NCBI RefSeq assembly: GCF_013373865.1
Contig: NC_050472.1
Location: 9,543,276 to 9,607,275, forward strand
Direction of reading: 5' to 3'
Length of the DNA stretch: 64,000 nucleotides
Origin: Monomorium pharaonis
Taxonomy: Eukaryota; Arthropoda; Insecta; Hymenoptera; Formicidae
The number at the start of each line of letters is the position of its first letter. Within the stretch, counting starts at the first letter, position 1. This document shows, piece by piece, positions 32,313-45,500 of the stretch. A program made the translations under genes and the position numbers. The notes under the pieces were generated by a model, which ran no database searches, had not been told where the DNA came from, and saw only the letters and a list, made by a program, of their open reading frames with translations.

Positions 32313-35158
32313 ATGTTACTTTGAAAAATTAAAACATTTTTCTCTTATGACGAGATAACTCGAAAGATGCTTTCAAATTGCTCTTTACGAAATTGACGTT
32401 GTTATCGTTATTGCATGTCTTATTTTGAAATACAGTAGTAATTATAGTGTTTTGAATTTACGAACATTAGCACACAATAACGTTGTTCAAAAGTTATTTT
32501 TTAACATTAATAAAATAAATTCCTTTCAGTCTCATTTCGTTGTATTTTATTCACCTGCAGCAAATTTTAATATATATCGAAAAATTTTTGTGGCTTGCGT
32601 CGATCTCTGTTCGAAGTACGTGTTGCTGAAACAAACGCATAATTTATTTGAAGATAAATGTAAAACTTTAAAGATATTATTATAAGTTATAAAACTTACA
32701 TTTTAGATCAAAATTTTCGATTGGCTTAAGTACTCGTCGATTTTTCCAATTTATAATGTCTTCATCAGAAAGTCGCTTTACTTTTATTTGAGGTTCTAAT
32801 GATATATGTTTGTTAGTAAATATTTTCTTTGTTTTAGAGTTTCCACATTGTTTAGAATCATTTGCATTACTAGTCAATGATTCTTCTAAAATACAAGCAT
32901 ACTTTAAACAAGTTTTCTTTCAGATTTCAATTTAAAAGTTGAATATATATTTCAATTTAAAAATTGAATATATTATAAAAGTTGAATTATATATTATTTG
33001 AGTTTTTACCTGATATATTATGACTTTGAGTGTATTGATACTCATCTAACTTGCTAATAAACGTGTATAAAAATTGTTGAAGAGATAATCTGCAAAATAT
33101 GGTATATTTAAATATTAATATAGAACAAATGTGAGCATGAACATTAGTAACTATAATTATAATTATATAAGAATAAATATAAAGGGTAGAAATAAATATA
33201 AACTAAGTATAAATATAAGTATGAACCTAAATATACTTTCCATGAATCAAATCAGTTCTTGCTTGAAAAATTTTTAAGTCTCTTTCCAAACTTTTTCGTG
33301 ATCTTGCAGATTGTATCTCCTGATTATTATTTAAGCGTTCAAAGTCAATTTTTTGCTTCATTATAAAATTGTTTAATTTCTCTACAGTTGGTAAAGTATC
33401 CATATTAATTTAAATTAATAATTAAGTTTAAGTTATAAACGCACGCATGCGCATATTGTTTTATCAATTTCTAATATACATTACCTAGAAACAACCATAT
33501 ATTAGGATGACGACCACATAATTTTCTATTTATCATTTTGTGGAAGCTTTCAATGACATTATTTGTACTGATTGGAAACTGTATACGCTTAGCTTTGAAT
33601 ACTCTGATATTCATACTTTTTCAACGTAAATTAAAAATTGCTTTATTTTATCATAATCAGGATTGCTTTCTTCACAGACATTGCACAAAATGTTATAGGC
33701 TTCTGTAAAGTATTCTTTTGGTAGGAACGGTAATGTCATTGTCATAGACAATATAATATTTGGAGAATTGCTTAAGCCTAGATAATTCCATTTTGTTTGC
33801 AAAGCCTACAATAAAAGCATTAAGAACACTTTTTTTAATACATATAATATGATAACACATTTTTATAATATAAATTAAAATACTTGATTTAGATGAAACC
33901 AGCATCCATGTATAACTGCATTGGGAAAATATTTTTTCATTGCATTTATTGCTGCGCAATCATAATCTGTCATAATGGATTGCAGGTTTTCTTGCAGTTC
34001 AGGCACAAATTCTATTATTTTCAATCAAATTTTTTCATAAAGATCAATAGTATAAGTCTCACAGAGAACAAATATTGCTGCTATAATCTATAAAACATGT
34101 AAATGTTGTTACAATTATTTTCTTTTGATTACATGTCCTAAAAAAAATTTACCTTGTCCATGTAACGTATGCAAATCATATAAAGTTGATTAAGCGAAGG
34201 TGCTCGAAAAACAACCTACAATAAATTTTTTTACATAAAAATATTAATAGAAATGTAATGTGTATAATATGTATAATTATTGAACTTACTGAAAATGAAC
34301 CATCACAATAAATTTCAGTAGATGAATTGAGTGCTTGAAGCAATTCATTATTAGAGAACAACAATGCTTTTTTTCCATCACACGAAGTTACACATCCTTT
34401 AAAAACATGACCTAATGGTGCATAATGGTTTAACTCATCAACAAGTATAGTTATAGAATGTGGCAATTTTGGTCTGTTTTTTGTTCTTTCATTATTCAAC
34501 CAACTTCTAATTGATTTGAAGGTAATAAGTGGAGCTACTTTAGGATTTCTAGGAAAAATTACAGTTATTTAATTATTATAAAATAATTTAGTAATTTATA
34601 AAAATTAATATTTATATATTATACTATATGCCATATATCATGTATATATATGTTATTATATGTTAAGGAGATGCTGTCCTGTTTTACCGATTATTTTGAT
34701 TATTTTCAATTCACTAATCTTTTAATTGTATTTACAGAATTAAAAATTCTTTTCCACAATTAAAGTACAGACGGTAACATAATACGCATGTAAAAATTTT
34801 ATATAAAAAACAAAAAAAATTTTCAATTTTTTAATTTAATTAAATCTTTTTTTCATTTTTTGTATAAAACTAGAACACAACATTGCGCGCGCTTCGCGCG
34901 CGCCACTTAGCATTTTTATATTGAACATTGCACTTATTCTTCTTCTGTAATATTACTCTCACATACTTTATCATATTTAATGCCCTTCTCTATCTCACGC
35001 TCCCTCATTCTCCCTTTCCCCCTCTCTAAATTATTAATTATATTATTAATTATATTAATTATATTATTTTCATATTGTTCAATATTACTCTTACACACTT
35101 TACTTTCTTATTTAATCCTCTTCTATATCTCTCACGCTCTCTCATTCTCCCCCCTCCT

Positions 35159-35164
<6 letters not shown>

Positions 35165-35217
<53 letters not shown>
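35165..35217. repeat. (TC)n microsatellite
   Basis: About 26 CT dinucleotides within a pyrimidine-rich tract (34980-35235). Confidence 0.95.
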
Positions 35218-35223
<6 letters not shown>

Positions 35224-36359
35224 CTTCTTCTACCTATCACTTAATTCTTGCAATTTTTTTAAACTTTTTATTTTTTATAAATATCTATATAAACACTGGC
35301 GCAAAAGAAAACGAGACAAAAGTTTTGACCGATTTTTAGGCAATCTTCAAAGTGATGCAACTTTGCGAAAAATCATCTAAATTACATGTACTTTTTTTAA
35401 ATTAAAGGGCAAAGACTCTACTTTGAGAATCCCTAGGTGAAAGTTTGATTTGTTAAGTGCTAATATAACATATAGTATTGCATTGAGTAGGCAGTCCTCA
35501 ACTACATATCTCATTGGATACATTACATTTTTTTGCAGTGTATATATGGTTTTACGTCCATATCAGCTATATTAATTGATTTTGAAACAGCTATAAGAAA
35601 ATCAATATATCTACCAGTTTGGAGTCAATGTTAATTACAACCAAATAATATATTGATTTTCTACCCCTGACATTCATTAATATTATGTAAATTTTTATTT
35701 TTATTTTCTGTATATACCTCTTTAATATTTCTTTTTTTCTTTTCTTACTCTCTGCTTCCTCTATTTCTTTTTTTCTTTTTTTAATATAATGTTTATTTTC
35801 TTTAACCTTAAATAAAAACATTTATATATGTTAAAAATAAAAACGCAATTAAGTCATTAAAAATTCAAAATTTTGACAAAACAAGCTTTACAGCTTTTTA
35901 AACAATTATTAAATACCTATCTCGTCTTTCTTCCTTTTTTCTCTCCGCTTTTTTATGAAATGTCTTAATGTTTATTAATTTAAAAGAATTATGCGTTTTG
36001 AATCTTTTCTCTCTTTTCTTTTTTTCTCTCCTTTCTTTATCTTTTTCTCTTTCTTTAATCCTCTATCCTTTATCTTCTGCAATTTTGAATAAAAAACGTG
36101 TAAGTATAATTTTATAAATAATTACATAATATTATATAAAAACATTTTTATAAAAAATTATTATTTACTTAATTATTTTAAATTTTATTTTTTATTTTTT
36201 TTTATCTCACGCTCTCTCACTCTCCTTTTCTCCCTCTCTCTCTTTCTCTCTTTCTCTCTCAACACAAATTATTAATCATATTTTTATGTTGTCTATATCT
36301 ATCCTCTATCTTCTGCAATTTTGAATAAAAAACGTGTAAGTGTAAGTTTATAAATAATT

Positions 36360-37480
36360 ACATAATATTATATAAAAACATATTTTAATAAAAAGTATTT
36401 ACATATTTTTTTTAAACTTTTTTTTATAAATACACACACACACACATATATGTATGTATTTATTTAAAAAAAAGTTAAAAGAATTAAGTAAATAATAATT
36501 TTTAATAAAATATATTTTTATATAATATTATGTAATTATTTATGAATTTACATAATTTTACACACACACACACACGCGCGCGCACGCACAAATATACACA
36601 CACAGAAAAAAATATAGTCAATAATATATGTAATTGCGAGCTGCTAACTTACAATAATATTTACTGTTAATGCTCTAACACTCTTCTTTTTCTTCTTTCT
36701 TACACTCTCTTTCTCTCTCTCTCTCTTTCTGCTCCTTCTTTCTATAGAAGTCGCTGTTTCTCCTTCTGTTTTCTTTTCTGCTTCTTTTTTCAACAAAAGT
36801 CGAAACTCTCTTTCTCCTACCAATCTATTTCCTTTCCTTCTTTTTTTCTAAAAGATTATAAAATTTTAAAGATATTATTGTTATTTTCTATATATATTAC
36901 ATTATTACTTAATATATCTTAATATTATATAAAAACATATTTTAATAAAAATTATTTACTTATTTTTTTAAAACTTTTTTTTTATAAATACACACACACA
37001 CACATATGTATGTATTTATTTAAAAAAAGTTAAAAGAATTAAGTAAATAATAATTTTTAATAAAATATATTTTTATATAATATTATGTAATTATTTATAA
37101 ATTTACATAATTTTACACACACACACGCGCGCGCGCATACACAAATATACACACACAGAAAAAAAATTAGCTAATAATATATGTAATTGCGAGCTGCTAA
37201 CTATATAAAATACTCAATACAATAATATTTACTGTTAATGCTCTAACACTTTTCTTTTTCTTCTTTCTTACACTCTCTTTCTCTCTCTCTCTTTTTCCGC
37301 TCCTTCTTTCTATAGAAGTCGCTGTTTCACCTTCTGTTTTCTTTTCTGCTTCTTCTTTCTACAAAAGTCGAAACTCTCTCTTTCTCCTACCAATCTATTT
37401 CCTTTCCTTCTTTCTTTCTAAAAGATTATAAAATTTTAAAGATATTATTGTTATTTCCGAGAGAGAGAGATTATATTATT
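36360..37480 (+). repeat. tandem duplication, ~553-bp period
   Basis: AATTGCGAGCTGCTAAC occurs at 36632 and 37185, and the surrounding 500 bp match: a CACACA tract, a GCGCGC tract, TTAATGCTCTAACAC and GTCGCTGTTTC. No coding content. Confidence 0.85.
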
Positions 37481-37724
37481 ACTTAATATATCTCTTTATT
37501 ACTTACCTTATTACTTCACACTTTTGATATAACCAATTTTGATTTGAAAACACAACTGTCAAACACAACTGTCAAACACTACGAAGCATGCGGCTCAATG
37601 ATCAGCGAAAGAACCAATCAGCATCGCGGATTAAAGGCAACAATTCTTCGAGACTTTCGAGATGACTTCGATACATTCGATAAATAAATAACATATCTTT
37701 TTTAGAAAAGGAGAGGACTAGAAC

Positions 37725-37746
37725 ATGCACGCGCTTCGCGCGCGCC
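37725..37746. repeat. GC-rich hairpin GCGCGCTTCGCGCGCG
   Basis: The same hairpin occurs at 34886-34906 near the left end of the TTAA element, again after AGAACA(C/T)A. A paired subterminal motif. Confidence 0.6.
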
Positions 37747-38154
37747 AACTGTTATTTTTTTATTTGTTATTACTCTGCATAATAAAATTACTACCGCATA
37801 TAATATATACACAACTTGTTTATTTCTTGTACTTCTCAAACTTTGGAAGGGGGTTACATGGCATGATTACATATTTACATAGAATTTTTAACAACTATTT
37901 ACGCTCATTTCTCGTCTCTAATACATTTTTCATTCATTTTGTACCTATATCAATCTCTGATAATATTTTACTAATAGAGAAATTTTGTTACCATTTCTGT
38001 AAATAATTTTTATACGGTTGTAAAATTCATCGTTTTAAGTTAGATTTTCCAGAGAAATAACCATCAAATCGACATCAATTTGATTTAATCAATGCAATTT
38101 ATATCAATTCTCTCTTAATTTGATATCAATTCGATGGGTTATTTTTCACCGAGT

Positions 38155-40395
38155 TATGCGTGTTACTGTAAAATTGGCACCGCAAGTTTTCATAAGAGTT
38201 CTACTTGCACCCCAAGTAGTTCTAGAGTTTCTGATAAATTTCAGAAATAGTTCCGTTGATTTAGTTAAAAAAAATGAAATTTTAAAAAATGAGGTGCTAA
38301 CTTCCCGTGGCACCTCATTAATAAAAATTGAACGTTTTAACAGCAGTTCTACTTGCACCCGCAATAGTTCTAGAGTTCCTGATAGATTTTAACAATAATT
38401 CTGTACATTAAATATATTTAAGCAATTTTCTAATTTGGCTGTTGGCACCGCACCACAAGAGTAAAGTACCACTGTCTGGCGAGTTCCAGCCAACTTTATG
38501 GCATTTTCTAACAATTTTGCAATAATGTTCCAAAGCTTTTTGTAGGTTTCGTCGACAGTTCCGGTCTTTAAGCATTCTTAAACAATTTTTTTATTAGACG
38601 GCTGGCACCGTATTAAAAGAGTAAACTCTTTTTTTATAGCGAGTTCCAGACGAGTACATAGCATTCTCCATAGCAATATATTTCTACAATAGTTCCAAAG
38701 CTTTTTGCAAGTTTTGTCCACAGTTCAGGCCTTTATGCATTTTTAAACAATTTTTTATTTAATTCTGGCTCGTACTATTAGATATGAATACTACGTTATT
38801 GTATTTAAACTTCAGCCAATTTTATGGTATCTAATATGTATGTGTTAGTAATGTAATTGACATTTTTTAAATTTTAGAGTTGGGTTAGTTAATCTATTTT
38901 TTTAACTAACAAAGGAACCTCGCGAACCCGAAAATTCTGATTTTAATGAAACTTGGCATAAATGTAGAGGGGGTAAATACATGAATTTAGGAATTTTTAG
39001 TTGGTGCTTATAAACGGTTTGAAGGGGTGAAACCACCTTTCAAAGTTGAGACGTTTTTGCGTTTTCTCGATATATCTCGCAAACTAAACAAAATATATAA
39101 AAATGTTTCATACAAAAGTCTTACAGTATAAATATTTCTATTTAACTGTGTTATTTATTTTTTCAAAAAAAATTTATTTTTCAAAAAGTTTTTTTTTGAA
39201 AAAATTTTTTTTTTAAATAAATAGAACAGTTAAATAGAGATATTTATACTGTAAGACTTTTGTATGAAATATTTTTTTATATTTTGTTTAGTTTGCGAGA
39301 TATATCGAGAAAACGCAAAAATGTCTCATCTTTGAAGGGTGGTTTCACTCCTTTAAACTGTTTATAAGCACCAACTAAAAATTTTTTAATTCATGTATTT
39401 ACCCCCTCTACATTTATGCCAAGTTTCATTAAAATCAAAATTTTCGGGTTCGCGAGGTTCCCTTGTAAGTTAATGAAATTTAATTGATTATGAAATTAAT
39501 TCTATTATGTTAAAAGTTACGTAAATATATACTAATTCTATTAAATTTACGTTAAGATTAATTTGTTTGTAGTTAAAATAAAAGTTAATTTTGAGAAACT
39601 TTTTTATATTAAATTAAAAGGCCATATGATTTGTTTAAGTTAAATTACCAACATAATTACAGTATTGATCGTCAAATATATTTAATTTTAATATAATATT
39701 TTATTTGTAAATTAACTTACAATGTCGCTCTATTGTTAACCAGTAATTCATGACATGTATAAATACTTATCGTGAGAGGTTTAGAAAGAGGTTACGTATA
39801 AATACAATTGTTAGTCAAATGAACTGTCGACAAAACCTACAAAAAGCTTTGGAACTATTGCAGAACTATTGAAAAATACTATGTACTCGTCTGGAACTTG
39901 CTATAAAATAGTAGTTTACTCTTGTAGTGCTGTGCCAGCCGTCTAATAAAAAAATTATTAAAAAATGCTTAAAGACGGAAACTGTCGACGAAATCTACAA
40001 AAGCTTTGGAATTATTGCAGAACTGTTAGAGAAGGCCACAAAGTTGGCCGAAATTCGCTAAACAAGAGTACTTTACTCTTGTAAAGCGGTGCCAACAGCC
40101 AAATTAAAAGATTGTTTAAATATATTTAATGTACAGAACTATTGCTAAAATTTATCGGGAACTTTAGAACTATTACGGGTGCAAGTAGAACACTACAAGT
40201 GCTGTTAAAACGTTCAATTTTTATTAATAAGGTGCCAGGAAAAATAGCACCTTATTTTTTAAATTTTATTTTTTTTAACTACATCAACGGAACTATTTCT
40301 GAAACTTATCAGGACCTCTAGGACTATTTGGGGTGCAAGTAGAAATGTCATGAAAACTTGCGGTGCCAACTTCACAGTGACTAACACAGTGGGTC
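38155..40395. repeat. 2.2 kb foldback with outer arms ~600 bp
   Basis: The left arm (ATTGGCACCGCAAGTTTTCAT at 38173) and right arm (inverse ending near 40365) match through repeated GTTCTACTTGCACCC, GGCTGTTGGCACCGC and GTTCCAAAGCTTTTTG blocks. Inside each arm a ~220-bp sub-unit is tandemly repeated with variation. The loop carries a second palindrome (38911-39465). Confidence 0.85.
38911..39465. repeat. 555-bp palindromic MITE nested in the loop
   Basis: AAAGGAACCTCGCGAACCCG at the left is inverse to CGGGTTCGCGAGGTTCCCTT at the right. Arms of ~260 bp pair almost completely around an A/T-run centre at about 39180. Confidence 0.9.
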
Positions 40396-40559
40396 GTGCT
40401 GTAGCTAAAGCGGCTCACCGCTTCTTTTAGTGCGCTCTCTTTCGTACAAATTGAAAAATTTGTATTTCGTTTATCCACTCGAGATATCCAAAAACTATAA
40501 TAGACTTTATTTCACCTTTATTTTACTGTTCTTTTAAATTTTATTTTTTTTATCTTAAA

Positions 40560-42310
40560 TAATTTTCTTCATCTTTTTGTGCATATAAATATTTAGTACA
40601 CAATATCAGGTTTTTTGGTTTAAAAAAAAAAAAAAACAGTTATATGATCTTTTTATATTAATAGATCCTTTTTATTATTTTGTGCATAATATTATTAACA
40701 TAAAACTACTTTTTCTATTTTTTTTTAGATCTTTACTGTCTTTTAATTTTTTTTTCCTTATATAATAAATAAATTCCTTCATTATTTTGTGCAAAAAAGT
40801 ATTGAGATAAAGTAATCAAAAAGTAAATATTTTACAAAATATTTTATAGCTTAGTTTTTTGTATAATAAGAAATATTTTGGAACATACAAATTACAAAAT
40901 ATTTTCTAAAATATTCATTTTTTATTATTTTATTTTAATAATTTATATTATGCACAAAATAAGAAAGAAATCAATTGATATAAAAAAACCACATAGCTGT
41001 TTTTACAAAAAACTATGACATTTTGTGCATATAAATATTTGTTGAAATATTACGTTTTTTTTTTTGTAAAAACAGTTATGTGATCTTTTTATGCCAATAG
41101 ATTCTTCTTATTATTTTATGTATAATATTATTACAATAAAACGATAAAAAATGAATATTTTACAAAATATTTTATAATTTTTGTAAAACATTTCTTGTTA
41201 TGCAAAAAACTAAACTATAAAATATTTCGTAAAATATTCATTTTTTATTATTTTATTTTAATAATATTATGTATAAAACAATAAGAACAATCTATTTTTA
41301 TAAAAAGACCACATAACTGTTTTTTGTAAAAAAGTATAATATTCTAACAAATATTTATATGCACAAAATGTCATGGTTTTTTATTTTTTTCTTATTTTGT
41401 GCATATATTATTAAAATAAAATGATAAAAAATAAATATTTTACAAAATATTTCATAATTTATAAAATTTTCTCTATTATACAGAAAACGATGTCGTTTTT
41501 TTTTTAATATATAAATGGAGAAAAAGAGAGAGAGAGAAAAAGAAGAAAAACAAATATAAAACCAGGTAATGATGTCAAAAATATACATAGTTATTTTTTA
41601 AAAATCATATTTATATAAAAAACATAATTATTAATATCATGTTTTTTGTAAAAACAGTTTTGTGATTTTTTGTATCAATTGATTTTTTTTCTTATTTTAT
41701 GCATAATATTATTAAAATAAAATGAATATTTTACAAAATATTTTATAGTTTTTTCATAGTTTTTTTTTGCATAACAGGAAATATTTCATACAAATTATAA
41801 AGTGTTTTGTAAAATATTTATTTTTTATCATTTTATTTTAAAAATATTATGCACAAAATAAGAGAAAGGATTAATTGGTATAAAAAAACTACATAACTGT
41901 TTTTACAAAAAAACATAATATTATGTAATATTTATATGCACAAAACATCATGGTTTTTTTCTTGTTAGAACACTTACGTGGTTTTCTTATACCAATTGAT
42001 TCTTTCTCTTATTTTGTGCACATTATTAAAATAAAATCATAAAAAGTGAACATTTTACAAAATATTTCATAGTTTCATTTTTTGCAAAAAGGAAACATTT
42101 TATACAAATTATTAAGTATTTCGTAAAATATTTATTTTTCATCATTTTATTTTAATATTATAAAAAACCACATAACTGTTTTTACAAAAAAAACATGATG
42201 TGTATTAAGTATTATATTATAAATATATTTTTTATATAAATGACTTTTTTGTAAAAACAACTATGCATTTTTTTATATCATTACCTGATTTTGTATTTGT
42301 TTTTTTTTCT
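40560..42310. repeat. AT-rich repeated region
   Basis: Repeated blocks such as ACATAACTGTTTTTACAAAAAA, TATTTTACAAAATATTTTAT and TTATTTTGTGCATAATATTA in both orientations. No gene. Confidence 0.7.
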
Positions 42311-42586
42311 TCTTTTCCTTTCTCTCTCTTTATTTCTCTCTGTATTTATCTCTGAAAAAACTTAGTATTGTGTAATAAATATTATTTCATAAATAATTAT
42401 GTTTTTCATATAAATAATATTAAAAGATAAGTATGTATTTTCTTCATATCATTACCTGGATTTATATTTCTTTTCTTCTTTCCTTTCCCGCCCCTCTCTC
42501 CTTCTCTCTCTCGCTCTCTATTTATCAATCTATTTCCGTCTTTTTCTTGTCTATTTTTCGATTACAAATATATAATCCTAGAATTT

Positions 42587-42624
42587 ACACACATACACAC
42601 ACACATACACACACACACACACAT
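42587..42624. repeat. (CA)n microsatellite
   Basis: ACACATACACACACACATACACACACACACACACA tract. Confidence 0.9.
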
Positions 42625-43537
42625 ATGTTATATAAATTGTTAAGAAATAGTTAAATATCATAATTGGATTATATAAATTACAACTTACTTGATCGACTCT
42701 TTTCACCAAATTTGACAGCTGTCAAAATTCAATCGCAATGACAGCTACTCTCGACTAAACTGTCAAACCACGACTCTCGCACACGAAGCGAGTCAAGCGC
42801 GAGACAGCCAATCGCGATCGGAATAAAGCGGCAACAATGCAATCGCGATTAGCAGGCAACTTTAGGGTTACATGGCTATTTTATAAGAGGATTCTTACGT
42901 GCGTATTATGTTACCATCTGTACTTTAATTGTGGAAAAGGATTTTTAATTTCGTAAATACAATTAAAAGATTAGTGAATTGGAAATAATCAAAAAATAAT
43001 CGGTAAAACAGGACAGGCCGGTTCAGCATCCCCTTAATTAATAAAAGTTCTTAATATATTTTTAAATAATTTTTAATATATATTAATATAAATATTTTAA
43101 TGTAATTATACTAATATTTTTTTCTAAATACCTTTCAGAAACGTAATCATATATATCTTTAGGAGTTTGTAACGTTACTCGAGATAAGCGTAACATCTTT
43201 TGTTCTAATGCGTATTTTTGTATTTTTGTATAATTAGGTGGATGATCATGTAAAGTATTGACGGTTACTGTACCATCATTATTAACTGTTGCTAATCCAC
43301 GACATCCAGTGGTGCGTCGAATAGCACATCTGTATGTATCTCGTATACGTTTGTCAATATTATAAACATATCCTTCATAAATATAAACAAAACTATTTCT
43401 TGCTTTTCCCTTAATTTCCTCCATATCTATCTAGGTTAGATATATTAACACTCTTGGTTGACGATTGATTTGTTCGCGTCGCTAAGCTTAAAATTCCACA
43501 AAATTTTTACAGCGTTTTCGACCGGCTGAGTTAAGGT

Positions 43538-43808
43538 GCCTTTTCACGCTGATGCTCGACGCTCATTTTCAGCATCAAAAGACATCACATGATTAAAAAT
43601 AAAAATATTAATAGGCTACATTCCAAAATGTCCTTTCCGAGGAAAATTTTATTCGAAATATATAGTACACGTAACGTATCCTATATTACATCGAGTAAAA
43701 TTTTCCTCGGAAAGGACGTTTTGGAATGTAGCTTAAGTAATTTTTAGTCACGTGACATTTTTTGACGCTGAAAATGAGCGTCAAACGTCAGCATGAAAAG
43801 GTACCTTT
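43538..43808. repeat. palindromic MITE carrying a nested palindromic MITE
   Basis: Outer arms AAGGTGCCTTTTCACGCTGA / CAGCATGAAAAGGTACCTT with GACGCTCATTTTCAGC. The inner 43614-43732 copy (GGCTACATTCCAAAATGTCC...TGGAATGTAGC) belongs to a separate 119-bp family also at 45177-45396 and 46831-46950. Confidence 0.9.
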
Positions 43809-43975
43809 TAATTGCTCCGGGAGCGATTAATGACGTCATAAGACCAATCACAGCCATTCTTCTAAAGAAGGAAATAACTGTGATTGGTCAGTTCTAGAGG
43901 AAAAGAAACCAAAACAAGTTAACCCAGCACGAGTCGAAAACGCCATAAGTATAGACTGAGCATTCCGCTGTATAA

Positions 43976-44112
43976 TGCCGGATTTACAATAGGTGTAGTA
44001 AGCCTTATGCCATAAGAAATTGATCAATTATAATCGAATATGAGAAAAATAATCGAATATAATTGGTTAATTCTTTATGGCATAAGGCTTACTACACTAT
44101 TGTAGATCCGGG
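43976..44112. repeat. palindromic MITE, 137 bp
   Basis: CCGGATTTACAATAG and CTATTGTAGATCCGG ends, with GTAGTAAGCCTTATGCCATAA mirrored. Confidence 0.85.
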
Positions 44113-44125
44113 CTAAGCGTTGATG

Positions 44126-44312
44126 CATACGAAACGAAAGAGAAAAGATATAAGACCTTCTTTCTCTTTTTAATGCTGGGGAAAACTTCTCCTCATCTCC
44201 TCGCGTCGATTGATAAGGAGATAAGGAGAAGTGCTTCCCACTTCTCCGGCATTAAAAAAAGAAAGAAGGTCTTCTTATATCTTTTCTCTTTTTTTTTGTA
44301 TGCATCACGCTT
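44126..44312. repeat. palindromic MITE, ~185 bp
   Basis: GATGCATACGAAA...AGAGAAAAGATATAAGA and its inverse TCTTATATCTTTTCTCT...TATGCATC, with ACTTCTCCT/AGGAGAAGT near the centre. Confidence 0.85.
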
Positions 44313-44359
44313 ATACAACAAATGCTCTCTCTATACTTAGAGTGAGTCCCAGATGCGCA

Positions 44360-44650
44360 CAGTAATAAACGGACACAGCAAGCTGAGTGAAACGGACACA
44401 GACCAAACGGACACAGTAATAAACGGACACAGTAACAAACGGACACAGTAACAAACGGACACAGTAACAAACGGACACAGTAATAAACGGACACAGTAAT
44501 AAACGGACACAGTAACAAACGGACACAGTAACAAACGGACACAGTAACAAACGGACACAGTAATAAACGGACACAGTAATAAACGGACACAGTAACAAAC
44601 GGACACAGACCAAATGCGCACACTGCACATGCGCACAGACCAAATGCATA
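44360..44650 (-). repeat. 16-bp minisatellite, left array
   Basis: About 15 units of AAACGGACACAGTAAC/T (16 bp), ending in GCGCACAGACCAAAT variants. It faces an inverse array at 44865-45085. No coding meaning despite open frames in every phase. Confidence 0.93.
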
Positions 44651-44696
44651 CACGGAAAGTCGCAAATCCATGTGATGCAGTGAATGCTTTGCACGC

Positions 44697-44750
44697 ACAC
44701 ACACACACACACACACACGGGGGAGTGCAAGGGGGCCTTCGGCCCCCCTC
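44697..44750. repeat. (CA)n microsatellite and GC hairpin
   Basis: CACACA run at 44697-44718, then a perfect hairpin GGGGGCCTTCGGCCCCC at about 44731-44747 in the spacer between the two minisatellite arrays. Confidence 0.8.
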
Positions 44751-44864
44751 CCGCACCCACCCCGTCCAAGTCGCTACCTTATGTGGACTTTACTCTGCTT
44801 GCAATGTACATGGATTGCATTTGGTCCGTGCGCACGTGCAGTGTGCGCATGTACAGTGTGCGCA

Positions 44865-45105
44865 TTTGGTCTGTGTCCGTTTATTACTGTGTACGTTTAT
44901 TACTGTGTCCGTTTATTACTGTGTCCGTTTGTAACTGTGTCCGTTTGTTACTGTGTCCGTTTGTTACTGTGTCCGTTTGTTACTGTGTCCGTTTGTTACT
45001 GTGTCCGTTTGTTACTGTGTCCGTTTATTACTGTGTCCGTTTGGTCTGTGTCCGTTTGTTACTGCGTCCGTTTCACTCAGCCTGCTGTGTCCGTTTATTA
45101 CTGTG
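44865..45105 (+). repeat. 16-bp minisatellite, right (inverse) array
   Basis: TGTCCGTTTGTTACTG units in inverse orientation to 44360-44650, ending in CACTCAGC(C/T)TGCTGTGTCCG as the other array begins. The pair makes a ~780-bp palindrome. Confidence 0.93.
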
Positions 45106-45176
45106 CGCATCTGGCACGCTCCCTATACTTACTATGTCTATGGTTCGCGCCTCTCTGATTATAGGACTCTAGCTAG

Positions 45177-45396
45177 GCTACATTCCAAAACGTTTTTTCC
45201 GAGGAAAATTTTACTCGATTACTCGGAAGCGTTTGATTGACCAATCGAAACAAAGATTTTTACGAATTGACCAGTCAAAGAATGCTTCGAAACGTTTGTA
45301 GCGTCAAGTGGACCGCAGCTGTAATATAGAATACATTACGTGTACTATATATTTCGAGTAAAATTTTCCTCGGAAAGAACGTTTTGGAATGTAGCC
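45177..45396. repeat. GGCTACATTCCAAAACG palindromic MITE with insertion
   Basis: Same family as 43614-43732 but with about 100 bp of unrelated sequence (ACTCGGAAGCGTTTG...GACCGCAGCTG) in the middle. Confidence 0.85.
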
Positions 45397-45403
45397 CTAG
45401 TCA

Positions 45404-45500
45404 GGGTGCTGTCCCATGGGCCTCGAAAAACGGAATTGGATAAGCGGATCACCAATCACGGGATCCGTTTCGGAATTTTTCAAAGGGTTTTATCAGAACT
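45404..45500 (+). repeat. half copy of GGGTGC-ended MITE
   Basis: GGGTGCTGTCCCATGGGCCTC...CGGATCACCAATCACGGGATC, cut off where the 45501 element starts. Confidence 0.8.

Larger units (their letters stand above)
34667..43033. mobile_element. TTAA-flanked element with ~130-bp terminal inverted repeats
   Basis: TTAA at 34663-34666 and 43034-43037 flank ends GGAGATGCTG and CAGCATCCCC. The terminal ~130 bp (34667-34793 and 42898-43033) are inverse copies sharing TGTCCTGTTTTACCGATTAT and ATTGTATTTACG/AGAAATTAAAAATC-type sequence. The TTAA duplication is typical of piggyBac-like elements, but no transposase frame is present; the interior is simple repeats and other palindromes. The element lies in the first intron of the minus MULE pseudogene. 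Confidence 0.75.
32680..43424 (-). pseudogene. decayed MULE transposase with FLYWCH-type zinc finger (minus copy)
   Basis: Exons on minus: 43424-43132 (FLYWCH-like finger, CRGLATVNNDGTVTVNTLHDHPP), 34548-34290 (HSITILVDELNHYAPLG, ending YCDGSFS), 34215-34153, 34080-33884 (MTDYDCAAINAMKKYFP, then HGCWFHLNQ) and 33805-33485 (MTMTLPFLPKEYF), then shorter 3' exons to about 32680. The D...CDGSFS and TDY...GCWFHL parts match the MULE transposase core. In-frame stops at 34025-34027 and 33611-33613 show it is dead. Exon lengths and splice sites match the plus copy at 53202-59403. The gap between the first two exons is filled by an 8.4 kb TTAA-flanked insertion. Confidence 0.8.

Noticed and set aside
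44252..45240. Several 90-160 codon frames
   Set aside because: They come from the 16-bp minisatellite arrays and mirror each other.
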